From Paenibacillus sp. JNUCC-31 (GTDB taxonomy: Bacteria > Bacillota > Bacilli > Paenibacillales > Paenibacillaceae), in the NCBI RefSeq assembly GCF_014844075.1, contig NZ_CP062165.1, forward strand, positions 5,022,001 to 5,086,000: a stretch of DNA of 64,000 bases, given 5' to 3'. The translations under genes were made by a program, and so were the position numbers. The notes beneath the pieces are model-generated. The model searched no databases, was not told the DNA's origin, and saw nothing but the letters and a program-made list of their open reading frames with translations. Shown here piece after piece: positions 27,984 through 36,635 of this stretch. Each line of letters opens with the position of its first letter. Position 1 is the stretch's first letter.

Positions 27984-27991
27984 ACGAGTTA

Positions 27992-28006
27992 GATACAAAA
28001 TGTATC
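27992..28006. promoter_or_regulatory. Operator O3, GATAC-AAAAT-GTATC dyad
   Basis: A perfect dyad at the expected transcription start. It shares the core TACAAAATGTATCA with O2 of the exopolysaccharide operon, so the same XRE repressor probably binds both. Confidence 0.6.
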
Positions 28007-28071
28007 AAAATCCAGCGTCTAACGACAAATAACAGGGACTTCAATGCTCCTTGTGAGGGGAAGGAATATCA

Positions 28072-28323
28072 TTGATCGAAATGGACCGCTTTTACTGTGT
28101 CAGTTGTGGGATGATTGTGTCGGTCGCTAGGGGTTCTGTCGAACTAAAGGAAGAGGACTGTGTAGGCAATCACGTATTTCGCACCGGATTCTATCGGAGT
28201 GAGATGCCGCTTGGATGCTGTGAAGCGTGTGTAGTTCAAACGAAACGCCAGGGGAAAACCCAGTTTGCGGGACAATATACTAAAGATTATGATACACTGT
28301 GTTCATATGAGAAACGGGCATAA
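28072..28323 (+). CDS. Small cysteine-rich (zinc-ribbon-like) protein
   Basis: 83 residues with Cys at 9, 12, 30, 49, 50, 53 and 77. Two CxxC pairs (C9-C12 and C50-C53) could hold one zinc ion. No membrane segment. The TTG at 28072 is chosen because AGGGGAAGG lies seven bases before it; the ATG at 28081 is 16 bases away. The stop codon abuts the frame of the ABC transporter gene, so the three genes form one operon under the O3 promoter. I do not recognise the family; a metal-binding or redox-sensing accessory role is a guess. Confidence 0.7.
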   Translation: MIEMDRFYCVSCGMIVSVARGSVELKEEDCVGNHVFRTGFYRSEMPLGCCEACVVQTKRQGKTQFAGQYTKDYDTLCSYEKRA

Positions 28324-28355
28324 TGTTAATGTCCGTCGATGAAGGAGGAAATGGA

Positions 28356-29264
28356 ATGCAGCAGGAGCCGGTCGTCCGTCTTCAGGGCGTCAGTAAAATC
28401 ATCTCCTCCCGATCATTGGTCAGTGACCTGACTCTGGATATTTCTCCGGGGCAGGTTTTTGGTTTTTTAGGACCCAATGGGGCGGGGAAAACAACAACGA
28501 TTCGAATGATGGTTGGACTCATGTCCATTACTAAAGGAGATATCATCATCTCGGGGCACAGTGTAAAGAATGAATTCGAGCAAGCGGTAGCCCAGGTAGG
28601 AGCCATTGTCGAGAATCCGGAAATGTACAAGTTTTTAAGCGGATATCAGAATCTCGTTCACTTTGCCCGTATGTCACCTGGCATTACAAAAGAAAGAATT
28701 GCCGAGACGATTGAACGTGTCGGGCTTACAGCTCGGATTCATGACAAGGTAAAGACCTATTCTTTGGGGATGCGCCAACGTCTGGGTGTTGCACAGGCCA
28801 TATTACATAAACCAAAGTTATTGGTACTGGATGAGCCAACCAACGGGCTTGATCCACAGGGAATACGGGAACTCCGGGATTATTTGCGTCAGCTCTGCCA
28901 GGAGGAAGGAATTACTGTTTTTGTATCCAGTCACTTGTTGTCGGAGATGGAGCTCATGTGTGACACTGTTGCGATTATCCAGAATGGCAAGCTGATCGAT
29001 GTGAGAAATCTGAAGGCTGAAGCGGGGGCGGATGTCCTTGCTGAAGTTGCTTTTGAGGTAAATGATGCGGAGCGTGCGGCTGAACTGATTAGCGAGGCTA
29101 CAGTGCAGGGCAACGCCATTGTGATTCGTTTATCCCGGGAGCAGATTCCGGACATGAATGCCAGACTGGTCAGCGAAGGGTTCCAGGTATACGGTATTCG
29201 TAATGTGACCCGTACACTGGAAGATCAATTTTTGCAAGTGACTGGGGGCGGAAGCATTGGGTAG
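28356..29264 (+). CDS. ABC transporter ATP-binding protein (BcrA/NatA type)
   Basis: 302 residues. Walker A GPNGAGKTT near residue 45, Q-loop, signature YSLGMRQRLG, Walker B KLLVLDEPTNGLDP, then the H-loop SSHLLSEME; a C-terminal extension of about 80 residues is typical of ABC-2 ATPases. ATG 28356 has GGAGG at a good distance; the upstream ATG at 28323 does not. It pairs with the permease that follows and overlaps. BcrAB-like systems export or resist peptide antibiotics, NatAB-like ones move sodium; the substrate cannot be read here. Confidence 0.93.
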   Translation: MQQEPVVRLQGVSKIISSRSLVSDLTLDISPGQVFGFLGPNGAGKTTTIRMMVGLMSITKGDIIISGHSVKNEFEQAVAQVGAIVENPEMYKFLSGYQNLVHFARMSPGITKERIAETIERVGLTARIHDKVKTYSLGMRQRLGVAQAILHKPKLLVLDEPTNGLDPQGIRELRDYLRQLCQEEGITVFVSSHLLSEMELMCDTVAIIQNGKLIDVRNLKAEAGADVLAEVAFEVNDAERAAELISEATVQGNAIVIRLSREQIPDMNARLVSEGFQVYGIRNVTRTLEDQFLQVTGGGSIG

Positions 29265-30060
29265 CTTTTGGAACTTGGTTCTGAATGAGAATATGAAAAT
29301 TTACCGTAGATCGCTCACTTGGACATTTCTCTCCATTCTTGCGATTTTCTCGTTATTATTACCAGTTTTGTTTAGACAGGGTATGGGATCGACTGGGATT
29401 TCAATCTGGGAGTCAGCCTCAACAACAGTGGGTATTGTTTTTGTATTTCTTAATAGTATTTTCTGTGTTGTCATTACAACTGAAGTGGTAGCAGGAGAGT
29501 TCACTTGGGGAACAATTAAGCTGCTGCTCATCCGGCCGTGGTCACGAAGCAAAATTCTGGCTTCCAAATATGTGGCAGTGATTGGTTTCAGTCTCTTAAG
29601 TACACTGCTCATTATCATTCTGGCGACGGGAATGTCGTACATCCTGTTTTCACAATCATTGCCGTACGACCAGGGTGATAGTGTTAATACTGCTGGGCAC
29701 GTTATTGCATCATGGGGATTTTCCTACGTTGATCTTTTTATTACTATCGCAATTGCCTTTATGCTCGCCATTGTGTTTCGATCAGGAGGATTGTCCATCG
29801 GGATATCTCTATTTATTATAATTACCAGGAATCCGTTGTCTTTGATTTTCAATCCGAACCGTTATGAATGGACGAAGTATGTCCTGTTTACTAATATGGA
29901 TCTTGGAAAATACATGGACTCTGCAACAGGATCGGGACTAATTACCCAAGCTAATGGAGGCATGACACTTGGGTTTTCTATTGCTGTGCTAGCTGTATAT
30001 TATGTCATTTTCATGTTGATCTCATGGGTTGTATTCAACAAAAGAGATGTGGCAGGCTAA
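29257..30060 (+). CDS. ABC-2 family transporter permease
   Basis: 267 residues with six predicted membrane helices: one near residues 20-40, then 55-80, 100-130, 145-175, 180-195 and 240-262. The EVVAGEFTWGTIKLLLIRPWSRSKIL stretch is the conserved cytoplasmic coupling region of BcrB/NatB-like permeases. The TTG at 29257 lies inside the end of the ATPase gene, with a GGGGGCGGAAG site. The terminator starts within its last codons. Confidence 0.92.
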   Translation: MGSFWNLVLNENMKIYRRSLTWTFLSILAIFSLLLPVLFRQGMGSTGISIWESASTTVGIVFVFLNSIFCVVITTEVVAGEFTWGTIKLLLIRPWSRSKILASKYVAVIGFSLLSTLLIIILATGMSYILFSQSLPYDQGDSVNTAGHVIASWGFSYVDLFITIAIAFMLAIVFRSGGLSIGISLFIIITRNPLSLIFNPNRYEWTKYVLFTNMDLGKYMDSATGSGLITQANGGMTLGFSIAVLAVYYVIFMLISWVVFNKRDVAG

Positions 30061-30079
30061 TCGCCTGCTTCTTTTTTTT
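30051..30079 (+). terminator. Terminator of the ABC transporter operon
   Basis: GCAGGC/GCCTGC stem overlapping the permease stop codon, followed by a T-rich tract (TTCTTTTTTTT). Confidence 0.92.
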
Positions 30080-30280
30080 GCCCAATTTCTCCTTCAGGAT
30101 GGAAAATAGAGTATATTCAGCATCCGCTGTGGCATGACTAGCATTTAAGGGTACATATAATAATACATGAGCATGCGGCATGGAATGGAACACGCTGTCC
30201 AAGCTGTATTAAGTTGCAATACATACATATTATCGCCGCAGTCGTATTTGGCAGAGCAGCGTATGGAGGGATCACGTTTC

Positions 30281-31354
30281 TTGATAAACAACAAGTTTTA
30301 CCGTATATGCACAGCGATCATTTTGCTGCTGCTCATCGTGTATCTGGGGGATAAAGTCAACTTTATTTTCAGTCCTCTGACCTCGCTGATTCACATCATC
30401 ATGATTCCGCTGCTGATTGCCGGTTTCTTCTATTATCTGCTTCGCCCGCTCGTCGATTATATGGAAAGGCACAAAATGAAGCGAGCTTTGTCGGTAATTC
30501 TTATTTATGTGGTGATTGCGTTAATCATGGCAGGGTTCAGCGTACTGGTATGGCCTTCATTGCGGGAGCAGCTGTTGAATTTTGTGGAAAATGCCCCGGC
30601 ACTGGTTACTTCGCTTAGCAATCAGTTAAGTGAATTCGAAAAGAGCGGTTTCCTTTCCAAATATTTGCCCAAGGGTTCCGATCTATTCTCACGGCTTTCC
30701 GAATTTCTGAGTCAAGGGATTACACAGGTGACGGATTATGTATCCGGGTTGTTCTCGGTGGTATCCAATCTGGTCATCATTCTGGCGACATTCCCGATTA
30801 TGCTGTATTACATGCTTAAGGAAGGCAGCAAATTTGGAACCAATCTCACACTGTTGCTCCCGAGACGTTACCGTAAGGATGGAGAAGAGACGGTCCATGA
30901 AATCGATGAAGCACTAAGCAATTATATTGTTGGGCGGGTTATTGTTAATGTGGCATTGGGTATTTTGATGTACATTGGTTTTCTGTTTCTCGGGTTGCCC
31001 TATGCCCTTCTTCTAACAGTTGTATCCATCATTCTGAACTTCATTCCCTATGTGGGGGCATTGCTGGCAGCCATTCCCGTCGTCATTGTGGGGTTTATCG
31101 AGTCACCTTCGATGGCCATCTGGTCACTGGTCATCATTGTGATCGCCCAGCAAATTCAGGATAACCTGATCTCACCTTACGTCTATGGCAAACAGTTGGA
31201 TATTCATCCGCTTACTACCGTCATCTTGCTGCTTGTAGGCGCGGATTTGGGAAATATTCTTGGAATGATCATCGTGATTCCGCTATATATGATCCTGAAA
31301 ATTATAGTTCTCAAAATCCATTATCGGATTGTCGAAGATAAGACTGAACTTTGA
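30281..31354 (+). CDS. AI-2E family transporter
   Basis: 357 residues from a TTG at 30281, which is ten bases after GGAGGG; ATG 30263 or 30167 in frame would lengthen an atypical N-terminus. About eight membrane helices: two at the start, a long extracytoplasmic segment (about residues 90-150), then two groups ending in the conserved PYVGALLAAIPVVIVGF and QIQDNLISPYVYGKQLDIHP stretches. The family (YdbI, YtvI, YueF) was named for autoinducer-2 export; several members act as sodium/proton antiporters. Single-gene unit ending at the terminator at 31434. Confidence 0.9.
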   Translation: MINNKFYRICTAIILLLLIVYLGDKVNFIFSPLTSLIHIIMIPLLIAGFFYYLLRPLVDYMERHKMKRALSVILIYVVIALIMAGFSVLVWPSLREQLLNFVENAPALVTSLSNQLSEFEKSGFLSKYLPKGSDLFSRLSEFLSQGITQVTDYVSGLFSVVSNLVIILATFPIMLYYMLKEGSKFGTNLTLLLPRRYRKDGEETVHEIDEALSNYIVGRVIVNVALGILMYIGFLFLGLPYALLLTVVSIILNFIPYVGALLAAIPVVIVGFIESPSMAIWSLVIIVIAQQIQDNLISPYVYGKQLDIHPLTTVILLLVGADLGNILGMIIVIPLYMILKIIVLKIHYRIVEDKTEL

Positions 31355-31433
31355 ATGGAATTTAAAATACAACTTTGTCATGTGTCTCCACTAATGTTTG
31401 TCCTTGAATAACATAGATAAGCTCATCAGGATA

Positions 31434-31497
31434 AGCCGCATATCAATGGTGAAGGGTCAGGTAAGCTTGCCCTCACGATTGATATGCGGCTTTATTC
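31434..31497 (+). terminator. Long-stem terminator after the AI-2E transporter gene
   Basis: A perfect 14-bp stem (AGCCGCATATCAAT with ATTGATATGCGGCT) with a 30-base loop; the T tract is short. Confidence 0.7.
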
Positions 31498-31545
31498 ATA
31501 TGCGTCAATCTCCCTCTTACTCACACCTCATTAATTTCATACGTA

Positions 31546-31574
31546 TTGCTCATTCGTGTTATATCTGTTATACT
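31546..31574 (+). promoter_or_regulatory. Promoter of the GntR / DUF1648 / hydrolase cassette
   Basis: TTGCTC (31546-31551), 17-base spacer, TATACT (31569-31574). The -10 lies inside the palindromic operator. Confidence 0.75.
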
Positions 31575-31589
31575 TGATATATAACAGAT
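31563..31589. promoter_or_regulatory. Palindromic operator of the GntR regulator
   Basis: ATCTGTTATA and TATAACAGAT form a perfect 10-bp dyad with a 7-base spacer, overlapping the -10 box. Expected site of autorepression by the YtrA-type regulator encoded just downstream. Confidence 0.75.
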
Positions 31590-31609
31590 GACAAAAAGAA
31601 GGTGAACTC

Positions 31610-32005
31610 TTGATTATTCAACTTGATATGCAATCCGAACTTCCCATCTATTCGCAATTGGTTTATCAAATTATCGAAGGCATTGCTAGTGGTGAGCTAC
31701 AACTAGGTGAGGCGCTACCTTCGGTTCGGAATTTGGCAGCAGATATTGGTGTTAACCTTCATACGGTCAATAAGGCTTATACATTACTCAAGCAGGATGG
31801 ATACATTCTAATCCATAGACAAAAGGGAGTCGTAGTAAACCCTGATGGAATGCCTGATTTAACGGATGAGTTTTTGAAAAAGCAGCAAAGAGAACTAAGA
31901 CCGATGATTGCCGAAGCGATATGTCGAGGAATGACCAAAGAGGAGCTATCTGCAGTATTAGATCAAATCTATGTTGATGTAAAGATGGGTCACAACAAGG
32001 AATAA
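31610..32005 (+). CDS. GntR-family regulator, YtrA subfamily
   Basis: 131 residues. N-terminal winged helix (about 10-75: QIIEGIASGELQLGEALPSVRNLA, then VNLHTVNKAYTLLKQDG), followed by a short C-terminal helical dimerisation part; the short length is diagnostic of the YtrA subfamily. TTG start with AAGGTGA upstream. These regulators typically repress their own operon and are inactivated by cell-envelope stress or an antibiotic. Most YtrA-type operons encode ABC transporters; here the partners are a DUF1648 membrane protein and a secreted hydrolase. Confidence 0.93.
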   Translation: MIIQLDMQSELPIYSQLVYQIIEGIASGELQLGEALPSVRNLAADIGVNLHTVNKAYTLLKQDGYILIHRQKGVVVNPDGMPDLTDEFLKKQQRELRPMIAEAICRGMTKEELSAVLDQIYVDVKMGHNKE

Positions 32006-32029
32006 ACGAATCAAAGGAGTGTGTTATGT

Positions 32030-33130
32030 ATGCAGCTATTCAGTGTATTGCCTATCATATTAATCTTTGCTCCATTAGCCTTACTTCTATCCTTTGCGCC
32101 ATATGTGACAAGGGAAACCATTAGCTTTGGGGTTACGGTAAGTGAATATAATTACTACACACCCATCTTACGTAAGCTACGGAGAACGTTTGCTACCGTA
32201 AGTCTGATCGGAAACGGGATGATTATAGTTGTCTGTCTGTATTTACTCCGATCTGCTAATGAAGAGTCTACCGCAATGATTACCGGTGTGTGCACAATGA
32301 TGTTCATTGTGTACTGGGCAGCACTACATATATTATTCCATTTCAAGATGAAAAAGATAAAGGGAGCACTTCCAACTGTAGAAGCACCTCAAAGGGTTAA
32401 CATTGATACCACCTTCCGCCAAAATAAACTCACCTATTCCAACTATTGGTTTCTAATTCACATGGCTATTATTGTAGCTATTGCAATCATTTCGATCCTG
32501 AATTATAAGTCACTACCTAACATCATTCCAATCAAATATGATCTTCAGGGCAATGTCACTTCCAGTATGCCTAAAACCTACCTTTCGGTACTGGCTATTA
32601 ATCTTGTACAGCTAGGAATCATTGCACTTCTGATGTTGGTTAACTGGAGCATTAAAACAAGCAAACAACAGCTTACCACGGCCAATTCTGCCCAATTTGC
32701 TGCTAAAAATATTCAATTCCGCCGTAAATGGTCCCTATTTACATTAATAACAGGGTTGCTTATTACCATTTTATTTGCCTTCATTCAGATGAATATGTTC
32801 GTCCCTAATCTGGTCTTGTTAACAGCTATTAGCTTCATCATTCCTGCGGTGATCGTTTTAGGCGCTGTATGGCTGTCTCTCACAGGCAGACAAGGCGGTG
32901 GGGAAATTCGTAATCATCAAGAGGATCGCGAACGATCTAAGGAACAGCCCGTGAATGAAGATGATTATTGGAAGCTAGGCTTTATTTACTTCAATCCCAA
33001 TGATCCTTCTCTTACCGTAGAAAAACGTTATGGCATAGGCTGGACGATTAACTTCGCTCGCCCATTATCTTGGGTCTTGTTCTTATTCATCATTGCTATT
33101 GTGGTTATAAGCATAATCCTGAGCCAATAA
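32030..33130 (+). CDS. DUF1648/DUF5808-type membrane protein (SdpI-related)
   Basis: 366 residues, about eight membrane helices. The region around SLPNIIPIKYDLQGNVTSSM (about residues 160-180) is a DUF1648 motif, shared with the SdpI immunity family. The C-terminal part has DDYWKLGFIYFNPNDPSL followed by a final helix, the DUF5808 pattern. AAAGGAGTG precedes the ATG at 32030. SdpI both protects from the SDP toxin and acts in sensing; whether this protein gives immunity is not shown. It is co-transcribed with the GntR regulator, from which it is separated by 24 bases. Confidence 0.85.
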   Translation: MQLFSVLPIILIFAPLALLLSFAPYVTRETISFGVTVSEYNYYTPILRKLRRTFATVSLIGNGMIIVVCLYLLRSANEESTAMITGVCTMMFIVYWAALHILFHFKMKKIKGALPTVEAPQRVNIDTTFRQNKLTYSNYWFLIHMAIIVAIAIISILNYKSLPNIIPIKYDLQGNVTSSMPKTYLSVLAINLVQLGIIALLMLVNWSIKTSKQQLTTANSAQFAAKNIQFRRKWSLFTLITGLLITILFAFIQMNMFVPNLVLLTAISFIIPAVIVLGAVWLSLTGRQGGGEIRNHQEDRERSKEQPVNEDDYWKLGFIYFNPNDPSLTVEKRYGIGWTINFARPLSWVLFLFIIAIVVISIILSQ

Positions 33131-33181
33131 ATGCTCATTCATCTATGCATTGAATATAAATCATTAGGAGGAATTATTACG

Positions 33182-34771
33182 ATGAACAATTGGAAAAAGC
33201 TGTTACTTTCTCTTAGTTTCGTATGTCTCATCCTGCCAGTGACATCGATCTCAGCAGCTGCTGAAGAACCCGCTGGCAGTGAAAATCTAGTTCCTATTCG
33301 TGAGATTGCAGAACAGAATGGGGCAGAGGTATCTTGGCAACAAAAAACAGGACAAATCACGATACGAAAAAATGAACTTACTATTGTAGTTAAGGTAGGG
33401 GAGAAACAGGCGATGGTGAATGGGCAAGTTGTACCCATAAACAAACCTGTTCAGCTAACGAAAGGAGTTGCCTTTATGGATGCGGGATTTCTTACCGAGG
33501 CATTGAAGGCAGCACCTGAGGATATATTCATTTCACTTATAAGTGAAGGCAATGGCAAGGAAGCTGCGAAGTATGTTCATCCCTCTGTGAGTGGAGTGTT
33601 GTCACCCACGTTGTTGAGTCAGTTATGGGCAGCATTAGAAGGTCAAAATGGTAAAATTACTAATAAAGCCATAGCTAAACACGTAGAAAATAACACAGTG
33701 CATCGCAATGTCACCTACACTTTTAAGACAGAGCTTACTCGTTTAAATATTACGGTCAGAATGAATCATAACGGGTTAGTGGATGACTTGTATATTGCCG
33801 CTGCTACACCAGATGTGTATCAAAAACCGAGCTACGACAACCCATCTGCCTATACAGAACAAGACATTACGGTTGGTCAGGGTGATTTAGCTTTACCAGG
33901 GACATTAACCTTGCCGAAGGGAGAGGGACCTTTCCCAGTCGTAATTCTAGTACATGGATCTGGACCCAACAATCAAGATTCTGCCATTGGTGGTGCAAAG
34001 CCATTTCGCGATCTTGCGGTAGGCTTAGCTTCACAAGGAGTTGCGGTATTAAGATACGATAAGGTCACATATGAGCATACCTATAAGGTCGCTTCACAGC
34101 CTAAATTCACATTAAAACAAGAAAGTGTGGATCAGGTAACCGATGCAGTAGAACTACTTAAAAAGAATACACAGATTGATTCTACAGCGATTTATGTAGC
34201 TGGACATAGTCAAGGCGGGTTTGCATTACCGTTGATCATTGCTGAGGATAAACAACATGATATTGCAGGAAGTATTCTACTTGCTGCACCAAGTAGTAGC
34301 TTTGTGGATGTGCTTACCGAGCAGCAGGACGAATTGGTAGATCGGATGAAGCAGCTTGGTTTAGACACGGAGATCATTAAAGGACAAGCGGATTTTTATA
34401 AAAATGTTGCTGCCATAGTTAAAGATCCTAAATATTCTGTAGATCATCTTCCTGAGGCGTTTCCACTTCAACCTGCTTATTGGTGGTTTGAGCAGAGAGA
34501 TTATGTGCCTGCGGAACTGGCTAAAACACAAAATACTCCTATGCTTATTATACAAGGCGAAAATGATGTGCAAGTGTCTATGAATCAATTCCAAAACTGG
34601 AAATCGGCTCTTCAAGATCATTCCAATGTAACGTACAATAGCTATCCAAAGGTAAATCATCTTTTATCTAGCTATGATGGACTTTCGATTGGTCAAGAGT
34701 ACGCTGAGCCGTCTAATGTCTCCAAAGCCATTATCGATGATATTGCGAAGTGGGTATTAAAATCAAACTAA
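33182..34771 (+). CDS. Secreted alpha/beta hydrolase with copper-amine-oxidase-type N-terminal domain
   Basis: 529 residues. Signal peptide at 1-27 (basic start, hydrophobic core, SISAAAEE cleavage region). Domains: a CuAO-N stalk-like domain (about 35-105, VPIREIAEQNGAEVSW), a DUF3887-like domain (about 110-215), then an alpha/beta hydrolase (about 235-529) with oxyanion-side HGSGPNNQD, nucleophile Ser in GHSQGGF, Asp in QGENDVQVS and His in VNHLLSSY. TAGGAGG precedes the ATG at 33182. CuAO-N domains are abundant in Paenibacillus exported proteins and are thought to mediate surface attachment. The substrate is unknown; esterases and acyl-peptide hydrolases share this fold. Confidence 0.9.
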   Translation: MNNWKKLLLSLSFVCLILPVTSISAAAEEPAGSENLVPIREIAEQNGAEVSWQQKTGQITIRKNELTIVVKVGEKQAMVNGQVVPINKPVQLTKGVAFMDAGFLTEALKAAPEDIFISLISEGNGKEAAKYVHPSVSGVLSPTLLSQLWAALEGQNGKITNKAIAKHVENNTVHRNVTYTFKTELTRLNITVRMNHNGLVDDLYIAAATPDVYQKPSYDNPSAYTEQDITVGQGDLALPGTLTLPKGEGPFPVVILVHGSGPNNQDSAIGGAKPFRDLAVGLASQGVAVLRYDKVTYEHTYKVASQPKFTLKQESVDQVTDAVELLKKNTQIDSTAIYVAGHSQGGFALPLIIAEDKQHDIAGSILLAAPSSSFVDVLTEQQDELVDRMKQLGLDTEIIKGQADFYKNVAAIVKDPKYSVDHLPEAFPLQPAYWWFEQRDYVPAELAKTQNTPMLIIQGENDVQVSMNQFQNWKSALQDHSNVTYNSYPKVNHLLSSYDGLSIGQEYAEPSNVSKAIIDDIAKWVLKSN

Positions 34772-34839
34772 AAAACGGGACGGTAAGTCCTATTCTTGGT
34801 TGAGTGATAACATGGGAAGGGACACATTAAGCGGGAGAT

Positions 34840-34884
34840 AATAAGAAGAGCACTTACCAATATAGGCAAGTGCTCTTCTTATTA
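34840..34884. terminator. Bidirectional terminator between the hydrolase and CNNM genes
   Basis: AATAAGAAGAGCACTT pairs perfectly with AAGTGCTCTTCTTATT; A and T tracts on both sides serve both convergent genes. Confidence 0.92.
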
Positions 34885-34898
34885 TATATGAAGTTGCT

Positions 34899-36260
34899 TT
34901 ATTTAGCCCAATTAGGCGCATCTTTCTCGTCTTCATCGGTGTAATCGGACATGGTCAATGGTTCTTTAGGAACAACGGCCACTTTGTAGAAACGATTCTT
35001 GTCTTTTTCCAGCAAAACGAAGGTCAGATTCTCGAACTCATATTCTTCCTGTTCATTCATCTCTGGGCGATGACTATAGAGCCATCCACCAATGGTATCC
35101 CATTCATCAGCATCCAGGTGGGACATAAACATGTCATTTACCTTGGACAAGGATACCTTGCCGTCCATAATCACGTAGTTCTCATTGATGACCTGAATAT
35201 CTTCCACTTCGTCTGCGTCAAACTCATCCCGAATTTCCCCGACAATCTGTTCAAGCACATCTTCGATCGTTACAATTCCGGAAGTTCCTCCATACTCATC
35301 GACCAGCACGGCAATATGCACGCCATCCTTCTGCATCTTCTTAAGCAGATCCTTGACCGGGGTCGTCTCGTGAACAGCGGATACCGGCTGAATCAGGGAA
35401 GACAGATCGACAGGTTCGTCGTTTCCGTATAACTCCAAGAAAAATTGTTTGGTATTGATGATACCGATAATATCGTCTTTGCTCTCATTTACAACCGGAA
35501 AACGGGTATATTGTTCCTGTCGGATAATATCCAGATTTTCCTCGTTTGATCTATTCACATAAAGGCAGACCATATCAGTCCGGGGTACCATGATTTCTTT
35601 GGCAAGCATCTCATCAAAAGCAAAAATCCGGCTTACATATCCGAACTCGGCCTGGTTGATCTTTCCACTCTCAAAGCTTTCATTGATAATAATCTGTAAT
35701 TCTTCTTCCGAATGCGCATCTTCATGTTCTGATGCAGGTTTGATTCCGAACAACTTGACCAGTTGATTCGCTGAGCTGTTTAACAGCCAGATAAAAGGAT
35801 ACATAATTCGGTTAAACCAGATGATAGGTGTAGACGTCAGCAGAGCAACGGCTTCGGCTTTGCGGATTGCAATCGTTTTGGGGGCAAGTTCACCAACGAC
35901 CACATGCAAATACGTGATGGCAACAAACGCAAGAACAAACGATAAGAATGAAGAAACAGCCTCAGGTATGTTCATGCTTTCAAACACAGGGTGGAGAATT
36001 TTCTCAACCGTTGGTTCACCCAGCCAGCCCAGTCCCAGAGATGTAATCGTGATACCCAACTGACAGGCAGACAAATATCCGTCCAGGTTGGCAACGGCTT
36101 GTTTGACAGCCAAGGCACGCTTGTTTCCTTCCGCAATCATTTGGTCGATCCGGCTCGGACGAATCCTCACCAGTGCGAATTCCACTGCAACAAAAAACGC
36201 CGAAAATCCTATCAAAATCGCAACCAATACTAAATTTAACGCATACCTCTCACTGTCCAT
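34899..36260 (-). CDS. CNNM/CorC (hemolysin) family transporter
   Basis: 453 residues. DUF21/CNNM transmembrane domain (about 1-195, four helices with the SRIDQMIAEGNKRA segment), then two CBS domains (about 215-335: MVPRTDMVCL and VDEYGGTSGIVTIEDVLEQIVGEI), and a C-terminal CorC/HlyC domain (about 350-430). Members export or regulate magnesium (B. subtilis MpfA/YhdP). AAAGGAG precedes the ATG on the minus strand. Monocistronic. The alternative family name hemolysin is historical and not a toxin claim. The 36261-36635 gap beyond its start holds divergent promoter space only; I see no further gene in it. Confidence 0.95.
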   Translation of the reverse strand: MDSERYALNLVLVAILIGFSAFFVAVEFALVRIRPSRIDQMIAEGNKRALAVKQAVANLDGYLSACQLGITITSLGLGWLGEPTVEKILHPVFESMNIPEAVSSFLSFVLAFVAITYLHVVVGELAPKTIAIRKAEAVALLTSTPIIWFNRIMYPFIWLLNSSANQLVKLFGIKPASEHEDAHSEEELQIIINESFESGKINQAEFGYVSRIFAFDEMLAKEIMVPRTDMVCLYVNRSNEENLDIIRQEQYTRFPVVNESKDDIIGIINTKQFFLELYGNDEPVDLSSLIQPVSAVHETTPVKDLLKKMQKDGVHIAVLVDEYGGTSGIVTIEDVLEQIVGEIRDEFDADEVEDIQVINENYVIMDGKVSLSKVNDMFMSHLDADEWDTIGGWLYSHRPEMNEQEEYEFENLTFVLLEKDKNRFYKVAVVPKEPLTMSDYTDEDEKDAPNWAK

Positions 36261-36600
36261 TAACTAGTCTTCTCCTTTAAGTAATAAGTTTTTAACGAAT
36301 ATTATATCTAATTTTACGTAAGAAGACCACCTCCCGATGAAGAAAACAGGAAGAGTCTGGAAGCGGAGTTGCTCAAAAGTGCGTGATACTGCTAATTTGC
36401 TGACTTGAAATAATAATATGTAGAAGATAACACAGTCAGAATATACACCGACAGAGCATGGAATGACCTGCTGATCAACAAGGGTAACCGATGTTCGGAT
36501 GTAAAACTTTATCTAAGCAAACGTTACGAAAGGGGCTAACATTGGGTATCTATGATTAGTTAAAGGCTTTATCGTCAAAGCTGATGTAGTGAGAGAGAAC

Positions 36601-36619
36601 GGCAAGATTGAACCTTGCC
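36601..36619 (+). other. Hairpin just upstream of the cls ribosome site
   Basis: GGCAAG/CTTGCC with a 7-base loop directly before GAGGGGG (36622-36628). Could modulate transcript stability or translation of cls; no T tract, so not a terminator. Confidence 0.4.
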
Positions 36620-36635
36620 ATGAGGGGGAAGCCGA

